From assembly GCF_020297485.1 (NCBI RefSeq), contig NZ_JAIWZC010000001.1, positions 1,736,001 through 1,800,000 of the forward strand: a DNA stretch of 64,000 nucleotides, read 5' to 3'. Below, piece by piece: positions 53,515 through 61,734 of the stretch; position 1 is the stretch's first letter; each line of letters opens with the position of its first letter. Below the pieces are notes generated by a model that was not told the DNA's origin, did not search any database, and was given only the letters and a program-made list of their open reading frames with translations. The stretch is from Enterocloster clostridioformis (GTDB lineage Bacteria; Bacillota; Clostridia; Lachnospirales; Lachnospiraceae). Made by a program: the position numbers and the translations under genes.

Positions 53515-54666
53515 CTACTGCTGCGCCGCCGGAACATAATGGAATTTGGTTCCTTCGGCTTCTACCCACATATTCGTTGGCTCATCCTCATCGCACTGAA
53601 TATTTCTATCCAAAAACAGCACCCTCCCGTCTGTCAGAACTGCCATCGGATATGAACCTTCTGTGCTGAAAGGCAGTTTACCTGCGGGAACCTTCCATCT
53701 GCTATTGGCGCTCCCCAGGTCATATCCAAGGATTCCCTCTACACCGAAAATCACAAGGTCACAGTCCCTCCCCGGGCATACATTTGAGTAGAAACTGCCA
53801 TCACTGCGGAGCATAAAAGAAGTGGCATCCCCTATATGGCCGTCTCGTCCGTCCAGTTCAACGATCACGGAAGTGCCATCATCCGCAACATTGTCGCGAA
53901 GCACGGCGTATACCTTTCCATCCCTGCCCCTCCCCATAGCGGTACGGAGACCATAAACCTTGTAATCATAACTGATTTTATTCAGGAAATTTCCTTCCGC
54001 ATCAAAAGCCAGCACTGCTGTTCCATCGTTTTGGGTTGACAGGTAAATATCCCCGTTCCCTGCCACTGCGATCATACAGGGTGAAAAAACTTCCTGTTTT
54101 ACATATTCGGAAATGTCCAGTTTTGCCGCCACCTCACCGGACGGGCTGACCCTCCATACTTCACAGTGTTCTGTAGGGCAGACAACCTCATCATCCCTCA
54201 TCACTGCCTCAATATCCCTATCCTCCGCCACCACATACAAATTCCCCTGTTCATCCGTGGTCATGACGGAAAAAGTCATCCCATCCGGTGCCGTCACCTG
54301 CAGAGCCTCCCCATCAGCCTCCCCTGGCTTCATCTTCAGGATTCCGGAGCCCCCGTCCTGATCCTTGCTCAATAAATAAATGGCATCCGAAGACGCCGTA
54401 AGCCAGTCTACAGGCACATTCCCCTTATAATCTATGGTCTGCGCCTCTGTGGATAACGGCGGCAGTACGGAACTCTGGCCGCTTTCCTGCGGAGTAATGC
54501 CAGAATCCCCACTGGAACCGGAATCCGCGGAATCCTCTGGCAAGTCCGTCTGCTGTACATCCGCCGCCATAACATCTGCATTCGATTCCGTGCTGCCGCA
54601 ACCAGTAAGACTCACGGCTCCTGCCAATAGCAACATACCCCAAAGCCTGTATTTTCCTGTTCTCAT
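53515..54666 (-). CDS. Lipoprotein with beta-propeller-like repeats
   Basis: A 383-aa lipoprotein (lipobox SLTGC) with Asp/Ser-rich linker and repeated GNLY/GDIYLS-type strands, typical of propeller domains. Probably extracellular, of unknown ligand. Lies in the same direction as the sigma/anti-sigma pair downstream (lower coordinates upstream); could be part of its regulon. Confidence 0.7.
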   Translation of the reverse strand: MRTGKYRLWGMLLLAGAVSLTGCGSTESNADVMAADVQQTDLPEDSADSGSSGDSGITPQESGQSSVLPPLSTEAQTIDYKGNVPVDWLTASSDAIYLLSKDQDGGSGILKMKPGEADGEALQVTAPDGMTFSVMTTDEQGNLYVVAEDRDIEAVMRDDEVVCPTEHCEVWRVSPSGEVAAKLDISEYVKQEVFSPCMIAVAGNGDIYLSTQNDGTAVLAFDAEGNFLNKISYDYKVYGLRTAMGRGRDGKVYAVLRDNVADDGTSVIVELDGRDGHIGDATSFMLRSDGSFYSNVCPGRDCDLVIFGVEGILGYDLGSANSRWKVPAGKLPFSTEGSYPMAVLTDGRVLFLDRNIQCDEDEPTNMWVEAEGTKFHYVPAAQQ

Positions 54667-54803
54667 ATTTTCTCTTTTCCTCCATGTATACAGGCTGATT
54701 CCATTTCGCTCTTACAGGGCATCATGAGTTGTTCAACCCTGATGCCCTGTACCTGCCCACTTTCAGGCAGTATCAACCCTGCTTTTTACCAGTATAAATG
54801 TAC

Positions 54804-55469
54804 TTATGGAAGCAATCCATCTCCCCGTTCCTGCCGGAGTTTGGCGCCTTCCTCAATTGCCTCTATTATCCATTTACGAACCTCCGGATTCTGTTCAAGG
54901 GCAAAGTCTCTTTTGGAATTAAAGTCCAGGATCTGCAGAATCTCTTCGTCTGTCAGTGCCCTTTCTGGCAGATAGAAGCAGCTGGTGTCTCTGGCATAAA
55001 CCAGCTTATCAGAATCCACAACCTGCCCTGCATTATCCACCAGGGTCAGCGTACCTTCCGGGAATCTGCCGTTCTCATATTCCTTCCTCAGCGCTTCCTT
55101 CCGGTTCTCTTCCTCCTTTGTGTATTCCCTGTTGAACTGGTCGGCATGGAGGCTGCGCTGCTCATACTGGACCATGTTATAAATATCCTGTACCTCTTCT
55201 TCGGGAACCTCCTGCATCCTTGCCATTACTTTGTCGCTGGTAATCGCACTCCCGAGTCCCAGATATCCTGCATAGGCCGGAATGGACACTGTCCCGATTA
55301 CCAGCAGGCAGGCCGCCGCCGATACCATATTCCTCTTAAAGCTGTTCCGTCTGTAGGTTCCGTCTGCTATCTGTGTTCTTACATTCATGATAATTTCCTC
55401 CTCAAAATTTTCTTTCATGTGTACCTGATTCATCGCATGTCTCAACTGACTGCCGTTCACCGTGCTCAT
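54804..55469 (-). CDS. Anti-sigma factor-like membrane protein
   Basis: About 221 aa from the ATG at 55469, overlapping the sigma gene stop (ATGA). A cytosolic N-terminal region of about 45 residues precedes one membrane helix (VSAAACLLVIGTVSIPAYAG), then an extracytoplasmic part rich in charge. This layout fits an anti-sigma partner (DUF4179-type). Confidence 0.75.
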   Translation of the reverse strand: MSTVNGSQLRHAMNQVHMKENFEEEIIMNVRTQIADGTYRRNSFKRNMVSAAACLLVIGTVSIPAYAGYLGLGSAITSDKVMARMQEVPEEEVQDIYNMVQYEQRSLHADQFNREYTKEEENRKEALRKEYENGRFPEGTLTLVDNAGQVVDSDKLVYARDTSCFYLPERALTDEEILQILDFNSKRDFALEQNPEVRKWIIEAIEEGAKLRQERGDGLLP

Positions 55470-55933
55470 CTGCAATATTCCTCCTTCCAGATCGTCCGAA
55501 ACTGCTCCCTTCCCCGCTGCAGCCTTTTTTTGACCGCATGCTCCGTAATCCCCAGGATACCGGCAATCTCTTTTACCTGATACCCTTCTACATAATGGAG
55601 AATCATCACGGCCCTCTGCTTTGGGGGCATGTGGAGAAGCTCCCGGATGGCTTCCCGGTCTTCCTGCTGGGATACCAGCGTACCGGCAAGTTCTTCGATG
55701 GGCACCCTGGGGTGCCGGAACCGGAATCTCTGTATATCCCGGCAGTGATTGGTGGCCACTTTAATCAGCCATGCCTTCTCGTGTTCTGTGTCTGCAAATT
55801 TCGGTTTTTTCTCCAGGTATTTGCAGAAGGTATCCTGAACGGCATCCTGGGTGTCCTCCTCACTGCCAAGTATCACAATGCAGATCCGGTACAGCATCCT
55901 GCTGTATTGTTTTACTGCCGCTTCCAGGTCCAT
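55466..55933 (-). CDS. ECF-type RNA polymerase sigma factor
   Basis: About 155 aa from the ATG at 55933 (AGGAG upstream); the longer frame lacks a ribosome binding site. Region 2 (VQDTFCKYLEKKP, HEKAWLIKVATN) and region 4 (YQVKEIAGILGITEHAVKKRLQRGR) are both present. Translationally coupled to the anti-sigma-like gene. Confidence 0.9.
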   Translation of the reverse strand: MDLEAAVKQYSRMLYRICIVILGSEEDTQDAVQDTFCKYLEKKPKFADTEHEKAWLIKVATNHCRDIQRFRFRHPRVPIEELAGTLVSQQEDREAIRELLHMPPKQRAVMILHYVEGYQVKEIAGILGITEHAVKKRLQRGREQFRTIWKEEYCR

Positions 55934-56241
55934 ATCTTTCCATCTCCTTTCCTGCTTTGCATCCATCTGTCACAATACCCCGGACCTGGAAAAATTCCCG
56001 TTACCGTTCGCAAGTCGGGGAAAACTGGATGACAACAGACGTCAAACCCGCCGGGTATTCTTCGGTTGGATGCTGTTATACTTATGACACGCACTGGAGA
56101 TGCGAAAGGTGACCTTTTCAGAATATTTTTTCAGACATACCCGTTTTTTGTGAAAGAAATGGAGGCTTCCTGAATGTTTATAGAAAGAAAACCGCCCTCT
56201 CCTGATAAGGTATCATCCTTCCAAAAGAGGACAGAAATAAT

Positions 56242-56919
56242 TTACTCCACTTTTACAATACAGATCTCGGTTGCTTTCAGACCGCTGCCTGAAGAACTCC
56301 CCCATACCTGGATGTGCTGTCCGGCTGCCAGGTCTGCCGCTGTCGCTTCTGACATTTCAAATCTGGCCCCTCCATCATAAATTGTCTGTATGCCAAACAG
56401 CGTGTTTTCATCATATGTAACGGTAACCTTGTTAAACTCCGAATCATCCCCGCTTCCAGGCCCTACCATGATGTCCCCTCCGTTATCTGCTTTTTCTATA
56501 ATAGATTCAACCACGGTCAACTGCCCGTCTTTCAGGTCTTTGGCACTTCCCTCCAGATTCGGCGTGCTGTCATCCCACTGTGCCGATGTGCCGGATGTAC
56601 TTTTCGCCTCCGGCTGTGCTTCCGGCTGTTCTTTCTGTGTACTGTCTGTTCCCCGATTACTATTTTCCCCGGATTCCGGCACCGTTTCTGCCCCCGGACT
56701 TTCCTGCTTGTCTTCGCCTCCTGTGCCCTCTGTTTCTGCGGACGGTTCCGGAGTAGAATCCTCTTCTTTTGTATCATCCTCCGGGATCGGTTCTCCCTGA
56801 ACCACCTGCGGTTCCGCTGCATCCTGCGGTTCCTCCGTCTTTCCACAGGCGCACACGGCAAGGCTCAACATGCACAATACTCCTGTCAATAAGACCATTT
56901 TCCTTGTTTTCTTTTTCAT
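56242..56919 (-). CDS. Lipoprotein with acidic linker
   Basis: About 225 aa from the ATG at 56919. Lipobox AVCAC, then a long Glu/Ser/Thr/Pro-rich linker and a C-terminal beta domain (FNKVTVTYDENTLFGIQTIY). Surface-anchored, function unknown. Lies upstream of the sigma operon in the same direction. Confidence 0.72.
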   Translation of the reverse strand: MKKKTRKMVLLTGVLCMLSLAVCACGKTEEPQDAAEPQVVQGEPIPEDDTKEEDSTPEPSAETEGTGGEDKQESPGAETVPESGENSNRGTDSTQKEQPEAQPEAKSTSGTSAQWDDSTPNLEGSAKDLKDGQLTVVESIIEKADNGGDIMVGPGSGDDSEFNKVTVTYDENTLFGIQTIYDGGARFEMSEATAADLAAGQHIQVWGSSSGSGLKATEICIVKVE

Positions 56920-57218
56920 GTTGTTCTCCTCTCTAATAAAATATAAATCCACAGTTTATCCAGTATTTCTGCGAATTTTTTATCCATTCTATCAGAGTAG
57001 TCTCTAAAAAACCTCTAAATCATCTTAAGAAAAAATGAACTTGTTTCTTGTTTTTTCATAGACCGATTTTGAGAAGGGTTTTGCTTTCAGGTCTTCCCGA
57101 AATCGGTCAATGGCGGTAAAATAACCAGAAAGGACAAATCCAAAAACTATGACTAAGGAGGGGAATGTATCCAGTTTACACGCATTGATAAATTTGATGT
57201 GTACTGGTATCTTTTTGT

Positions 57219-57983
57219 ATGATTGGTGTTTATTTAAGCGGAACCGGAAACACGGAACATTGTGTCCGAAAACTTGTCCGTTTACTGGATGAATCCGCAC
57301 AGACTGTTCCTATGGAGAAGAAAGAAGCGGTACATTTATTATCACAGCATGATTTTATCATTTTCGCATATCCTGTTCAGTTTTCAAACGTTCCCGTCAT
57401 GGTAAAAGATTTTATCAAAAGCCATCCGGATCTTTGGAAGGGTAAAAAAATACTTTGCGTTGCTACTATGGGATTGTTCAGCGGAGACGGCGCAGGCTGC
57501 TCGGCACGGCTGCTCAAAAAGTATGGTGCAGAAATCGTTGGCGGTTTCCATATTCGTATGCCTGATTCTGTCTGTGATGTAAAGCTGCTGAAAAAATCCT
57601 TTCAGGAGAACTGGGAAATCATCCGGAAAGCAGACAGAAAGATTGAGAAATGTGCAGAGGAAATCAGGAAAGGCAGGTATCCCAAAAACGGCCTGCATCT
57701 TTATAACCAAATCGCCGGATTACTCTGCCAGCGTTTATGGTACTATGGCAAAACCAAAAGTTACTCGGATCGATTGAAAATCAGTAATGCCTGTACAGGC
57801 TGCGGGCTTTGTGCCCGGCTCTGCCCGGCCGACAACCTTACTCTGAAAAATGGAAAAGCGTCCGCCGGAAAACACTGTACCATGTGTTACCGGTGCATCA
57901 GTTCCTGTCCGGCAAGGGCAATTACATTACTGGGGCACACAGTCATTGAGCAGTGCCGCTATGATAAATATATCCAAAACTGA
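57219..57983 (+). CDS. EFR1-family flavodoxin/ferredoxin fusion
   Basis: A 254-aa protein with an N-terminal flavodoxin-like domain (LSGTGNTEHCVRKLV, FMN phosphate loop) and two C-terminal 4Fe-4S clusters (CTGCGLCARLCPADN; CTMCYRCISSCPA). This is the EFR1 (ferrodoxin) architecture of anaerobes, an electron carrier in the cytoplasm. Starts a plus-strand gene run. Confidence 0.93.
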   Translation: MIGVYLSGTGNTEHCVRKLVRLLDESAQTVPMEKKEAVHLLSQHDFIIFAYPVQFSNVPVMVKDFIKSHPDLWKGKKILCVATMGLFSGDGAGCSARLLKKYGAEIVGGFHIRMPDSVCDVKLLKKSFQENWEIIRKADRKIEKCAEEIRKGRYPKNGLHLYNQIAGLLCQRLWYYGKTKSYSDRLKISNACTGCGLCARLCPADNLTLKNGKASAGKHCTMCYRCISSCPARAITLLGHTVIEQCRYDKYIQN

Positions 57984-58040
57984 AAAAAGCGAGATCCTTT
58001 AAAATGAAATGAAACATAAAGCGAAGGGAGCAACAAACCA

Positions 58041-58502
58041 ATGAAAATCGAAACATGCGAAAAAGAGTCCTTTGTTGTAATCGGAAAAGAAGGGGCGACA
58101 ACGGACGGAGCCGGCTTTATTCAGAAGTTATGGGATAAAGCAAATTCCCATTTTGGAAAAGTAGCGCATCTGGCAAAGAAAGATGAAGATGGAAACATCA
58201 GCGGAATATGGGGTGCAATGTCTGACTTTTCCCGTTCCTTCCAGCCCTGGGAAGGCTTTCAGAAAGGACTTTACCTTGCAGGGGTGGAGTGTAATGAGGA
58301 TGCTAAAGCTCCGGATGGCTGGACAAAATGGGTGATACCCGGCTATGAGTATATTTATGTGGAACGTGAAAATGATAGTACCTTTTCAGAAGTAATCCAA
58401 TATCTGCAGGAACATAGTATTGCTCTGGTGGGCGCCGTCCATGATTTTACCTGTCCAAAGACCGGGAAAGGGTACATGTTTTTTCCCATAAGGAAGCTGT
58501 AA
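58041..58502 (+). CDS. GyrI-like small-molecule-binding protein
   Basis: A 153-aa stand-alone GyrI-like domain (EKESFVVIGKEGATTDG at start; WTKWVIPGYEYIYVE). Related domains bind drugs or small hydrophobic ligands. GAAGGGAG upstream. In tandem with DUF3795 and MGMT-like genes. Confidence 0.85.
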   Translation: MKIETCEKESFVVIGKEGATTDGAGFIQKLWDKANSHFGKVAHLAKKDEDGNISGIWGAMSDFSRSFQPWEGFQKGLYLAGVECNEDAKAPDGWTKWVIPGYEYIYVERENDSTFSEVIQYLQEHSIALVGAVHDFTCPKTGKGYMFFPIRKL

Positions 58503-58532
58503 AAAAGAGACTTTATGGAGGTGGAAAACAGA

Positions 58533-58967
58533 ATGAAATCTATCTGCGGAATTGATTGTACGAACTGTGAATTAAGCAGCACTTGTAACGGGTGTGCAGC
58601 AACAGAAGGGCAGCCTTTTGGAGCAGAATGCCTTGTCGCACAGTGCTGTAAAAAAGGCAAAACAGCGTTAAGCGAATTGAAAGAAAAGCTGATTGCGGCG
58701 TTTAATGCGCTGCAGATTCCGGATATGGAAGAAGTAACAGAGCTGAATGCGCTGAAAGGTTCCTTTGCCAACATTGAATATACCCTTCCAAACGGCCAGA
58801 TCGTAAAGTTTTGGGATGATAACAAGATTTATTTCGGGAATCAGCTGCATAAAAAAGACAGTGACAGATGTTATGGGATTATTGCTGATGAAAAATATCT
58901 CATGGTGTCTGAGTACAGCGGCTATGGAACTGATGCGGAAATAATTGTATTGATGCTCTGGAATTAA
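58533..58967 (+). CDS. DUF3795 family protein
   Basis: About 144 aa from the ATG at 58533 (GGAGG upstream). The N-terminal CGIDCTNCELSSTCNGCAA cysteine cluster is the DUF3795 hallmark and suggests metal binding. The C-terminal half (about 70-144) may be a separate domain. Function unknown. Confidence 0.82.
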   Translation: MKSICGIDCTNCELSSTCNGCAATEGQPFGAECLVAQCCKKGKTALSELKEKLIAAFNALQIPDMEEVTELNALKGSFANIEYTLPNGQIVKFWDDNKIYFGNQLHKKDSDRCYGIIADEKYLMVSEYSGYGTDAEIIVLMLWN

Positions 58968-58992
58968 GCAGCAAAAAAGCGAGGGGGCAAAG

Positions 58993-59469
58993 ATGGCAAA
59001 CGAAGATAAAAAAGATTTTAACGCAATGCTTCATGACAGCAAGGATATGCCAAAATTCCAAATTATTACAGACGTAAAGAGCATCGAAAAATATGGCGGA
59101 GACAGAATGTATTTCGCTCCACCTATTGATTATGACAAAGTAATGCGGCTTGTGCCTTTTGGAAAATTACTTACAATAGGAACAATAAGAGATTACTTCG
59201 CAAAGAAAAATGGAGCGGATTTCACAGAACCAATTACTGCAGGGATATTTGTATCGATCGTGGCATGGGCGAGTTATCAAAGAACAGATAATCAAACACC
59301 TTATTGGAGAACTCTTAAAGCGAATGGCGAACTAAATCCCAAATATCCGGGTGGAATGGAAGCTCAAAAAGAAATGCTTGAAAAAGAGGGGCATACCATA
59401 GTTCAAAAGGGTAGGACAAATATAAAGTATTATGTTAAAAATTACGAACAGGCATTATTTATATTGTAA
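58993..59469 (+). CDS. MGMT/ATL-like DNA-binding domain protein
   Basis: A 158-aa protein resembling the C-terminal DNA-binding domain of O6-alkylguanine transferases (VPFGKLLTIGTIRDYFAKKNG). The PCHR active-site cysteine motif is not seen, so it fits alkyltransferase-like (ATL) proteins. GAGGGGG upstream. Confidence 0.82.
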   Translation: MANEDKKDFNAMLHDSKDMPKFQIITDVKSIEKYGGDRMYFAPPIDYDKVMRLVPFGKLLTIGTIRDYFAKKNGADFTEPITAGIFVSIVAWASYQRTDNQTPYWRTLKANGELNPKYPGGMEAQKEMLEKEGHTIVQKGRTNIKYYVKNYEQALFIL

Positions 59470-59828
59470 CAAATTTCCGATTCGTTACCTAATAGGAAAG
59501 AGGTCTAGACTTTGGATGCACATAAAAGTATGAAGATTATTACCCAGAGACCATTTCGTTTATTAGCAGATTGCGAAAAAATATATCAGTTTTTGCTTGA
59601 AATTTATGAGAGAGACTGGAGAAACGGCGTACCAGCTCCTTTCTTTGAGAGAGTATGAAAAAAAGTCTGTAAATTGAGATCTTCTATGATAAGTTAATGA
59701 GAAAGGTAGGTGGATGTCGTGACCACCTACCTTTACTATACGGATGCTTTTGGATTCTGTCAAGATGTATTGGAAAATCCCATCAAATTATGGTACACTT
59801 CTTACAGGAAAACATCAGGAGGTGTGCC

Positions 59829-60104
59829 ATGAAGCTAAAAACAGACGATCCCTTTGTACCTGAAGATATCAGGGCAAAGATCAATGGACTGCAGTCCCTG
59901 CTGGATCATGCAGCCGACTTATACAGTGATATCTATAGCTGGTATGACAGTGAACTGAAATCCTATGACCCGAAAGCCACCGCAGACGATGAACTGTTTG
60001 ACCCTGGCACAGGGACTGTTGTGGAGGGGATCGATTACCTGTCTATCATGGAATCCCTGTCAGAGCTGCAGACAGCCAACGAATGTAAAATGCAGAGGGA
60101 TTAA
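59829..60104 (+). CDS. Acidic passenger protein, copy 2
   Basis: Identical to the 91-aa protein at 19829-20104. AGGAGG precedes the ATG. Convergent with the ribbon-helix-helix gene. Unknown function. Confidence 0.65.
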   Translation: MKLKTDDPFVPEDIRAKINGLQSLLDHAADLYSDIYSWYDSELKSYDPKATADDELFDPGTGTVVEGIDYLSIMESLSELQTANECKMQRD

Positions 60105-60313
60105 CCTTGTGTCCCATCGGCCTGGCCTCTGGCGATGTCTTCCCGTATCAGGGCCTTGATGGCCCCTTGGACGGAAGTGTCCCTGCCATATTTGTGCTGT
60201 CTGACCCAGGCCAGGATATCTGCATCTGTCTTCATATTCAGTTTTAACTTCACCTGTACAGTATTATAGCTGTCGTACCTGTCCTGAGCATCGTATTTTG
60301 AAAATCCATACAT
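60101..60313 (-). CDS. Ribbon-helix-helix-like passenger protein, copy 2
   Basis: Identical to the 70-aa protein at 19620-19832, downstream of the transposase gene in this copy. Confidence 0.65.
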   Translation of the reverse strand: MYGFSKYDAQDRYDSYNTVQVKLKLNMKTDADILAWVRQHKYGRDTSVQGAIKALIREDIARGQADGTQG

Positions 60314-60358
60314 GGAAAGCTCCTTTCCGGATAGGTGTACACCTATGCCTGTGCGCTC

Positions 60359-61603
60359 TTATTCCGGCAGTCTGCCTTCGTACATAATGGACAGTTCCCC
60401 ATAGACCTGCCCCCAGTTGCGGATGGGCATGGTCCACTTCTTCGTCGCCTCGAACGTGGCCAGGTACAGAGCCTTTAAGAGCGCCGTGCTGCCCGGGAAC
60501 ACGCTCCGCTGGCGGTTGAGCTTCCGGTAGGTAGAGTTGAGGCTCTCGATCGCGTTGGTAGTATAGATCACCTTCCTGACCTCCATGGAAAACTTGAAGA
60601 TGGGGGATACCACATCCCAGTTGTCATGCCAGCGTTTCATTGAGTTGGGGTACTTTGGCGTCCACTTTTCCGTCACCTTCTCCAGCGCCTCCAGCGCCTT
60701 TTCCTCGTTTGCGGCATGGTAGATGGTTTTCAGGTCCGTGGCAAATGCTTTCCGGTCCTTGTCGGAGACGTATTTCAGCGTGTTCCGTACCATATGTACG
60801 ATGCAGCGCTGCTGCTCCGTCTTCGGGAATGCCGCCGTTATGGCTTCCTTAATGCCCGTGAGCCCGTCCGAGCAGAGAATGAGGATATCCTTCACACCGC
60901 GGTTCTTCAACTCGTTCAGAACGCAGAGCCAGTACTTGGAGCTTTCATTCTCCCCGATCTGTATGCTCAGGACTTCCTTTTTACCTTCCAGCGTAAGGCC
61001 GAGGATGACATAGGCGGCAAGCTTGCGGATTACCCCGTCCTCCCGCACGGAATAATGGATTGCGTCGATGTAGACCACGGGATAGACTTCCTCCAGCGGG
61101 CGGTTCTGCCAGTCTTCAATCTGCGGCAGTATCTTGTCCGTCACGTCCGAGATGAACCCTTCCGAAGCCTCAAAACCATAAATGTCCATCAAGGTATCCG
61201 AGATTTGGCGGGTTGTCATGCCTTTTGCATACATGGATATGATCTTCTGGTCAATGCCGGAAATGTCCTTCTGGCGCTTTCTTACCACCTGGGGTTCAAA
61301 CGTGGACTTCCTGTCCTGGGGCACCTGGATGTCCATGCTCCCGAAGCTGCTGTTGATCCGCTTGGGCTTGTAGCCATTGCGGTAATCATCCGAATCCGAC
61401 CGTTCTGACCTCCCATAGCCGAGATGCTCATCCATCTCCGCTTCCATCATCTCCTTCAGGGTGCTCCCCAGCAGGTCTTTGAGGGCTTCCTGGATATCCT
61501 CCGCAGTCTGGATGTCATACTCTTCCAGGAGCTGATGGACGATGTTCCTTTTCCCCTCCGTCATGACTACTTTGTGTACGGGCTGTTTTTCTCTTCTTGC
61601 CAT
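60359..61603 (-). CDS. IS256-family transposase, copy 2
   Basis: Identical to the transposase at 18330-19574, complete. Start at 61603 with AAGGAGG upstream. Confidence 0.96.
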   Translation of the reverse strand: MARREKQPVHKVVMTEGKRNIVHQLLEEYDIQTAEDIQEALKDLLGSTLKEMMEAEMDEHLGYGRSERSDSDDYRNGYKPKRINSSFGSMDIQVPQDRKSTFEPQVVRKRQKDISGIDQKIISMYAKGMTTRQISDTLMDIYGFEASEGFISDVTDKILPQIEDWQNRPLEEVYPVVYIDAIHYSVREDGVIRKLAAYVILGLTLEGKKEVLSIQIGENESSKYWLCVLNELKNRGVKDILILCSDGLTGIKEAITAAFPKTEQQRCIVHMVRNTLKYVSDKDRKAFATDLKTIYHAANEEKALEALEKVTEKWTPKYPNSMKRWHDNWDVVSPIFKFSMEVRKVIYTTNAIESLNSTYRKLNRQRSVFPGSTALLKALYLATFEATKKWTMPIRNWGQVYGELSIMYEGRLPE

Positions 61604-61734
61604 AATAATAGGCCTCCTTATGATAATAGATTTTATCATAGAAGACCTAATGCTTAATAGCTATTTACAGAAAAACTTTCATACTCTCTTCTTTGAATAC
61701 GCATACACATCATTTTCTTACTGGATGGATATCT

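Larger units (their letters stand above)
59649..61688 (-). mobile_element. IS256-family element with passenger genes, copy 2 (2,040 bp, inverted)
   Basis: The same 2,040-bp element as at 18245-20284, in reverse orientation. It has the same ends (GAGAGTATG at 59649, complement ending 61688) and its own 8-bp duplication TTCTTTGA (59641-59648 and 61689-61696). Encoded proteins are identical to those of copy 1, so it moved recently. The differing duplications show two independent insertions. Confidence 0.95.

Noticed and set aside
57025..57300. Minus-strand frame upstream of the EFR1 gene
   Set aside because: Overlaps the EFR1 start region; no ribosome binding site or family match, although the sequence near 57060-57110 resembles a short stretch near 38340.
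60716..61408. Plus-strand 230-codon frame inside IS256 copy 2 (and its mirror in copy 1)
   Set aside because: Antisense to the intact transposase in both copies.
18245..61688. Composite transposon bounded by the two IS256-family copies
   Set aside because: Each copy has its own perfect target duplication, so they inserted independently.
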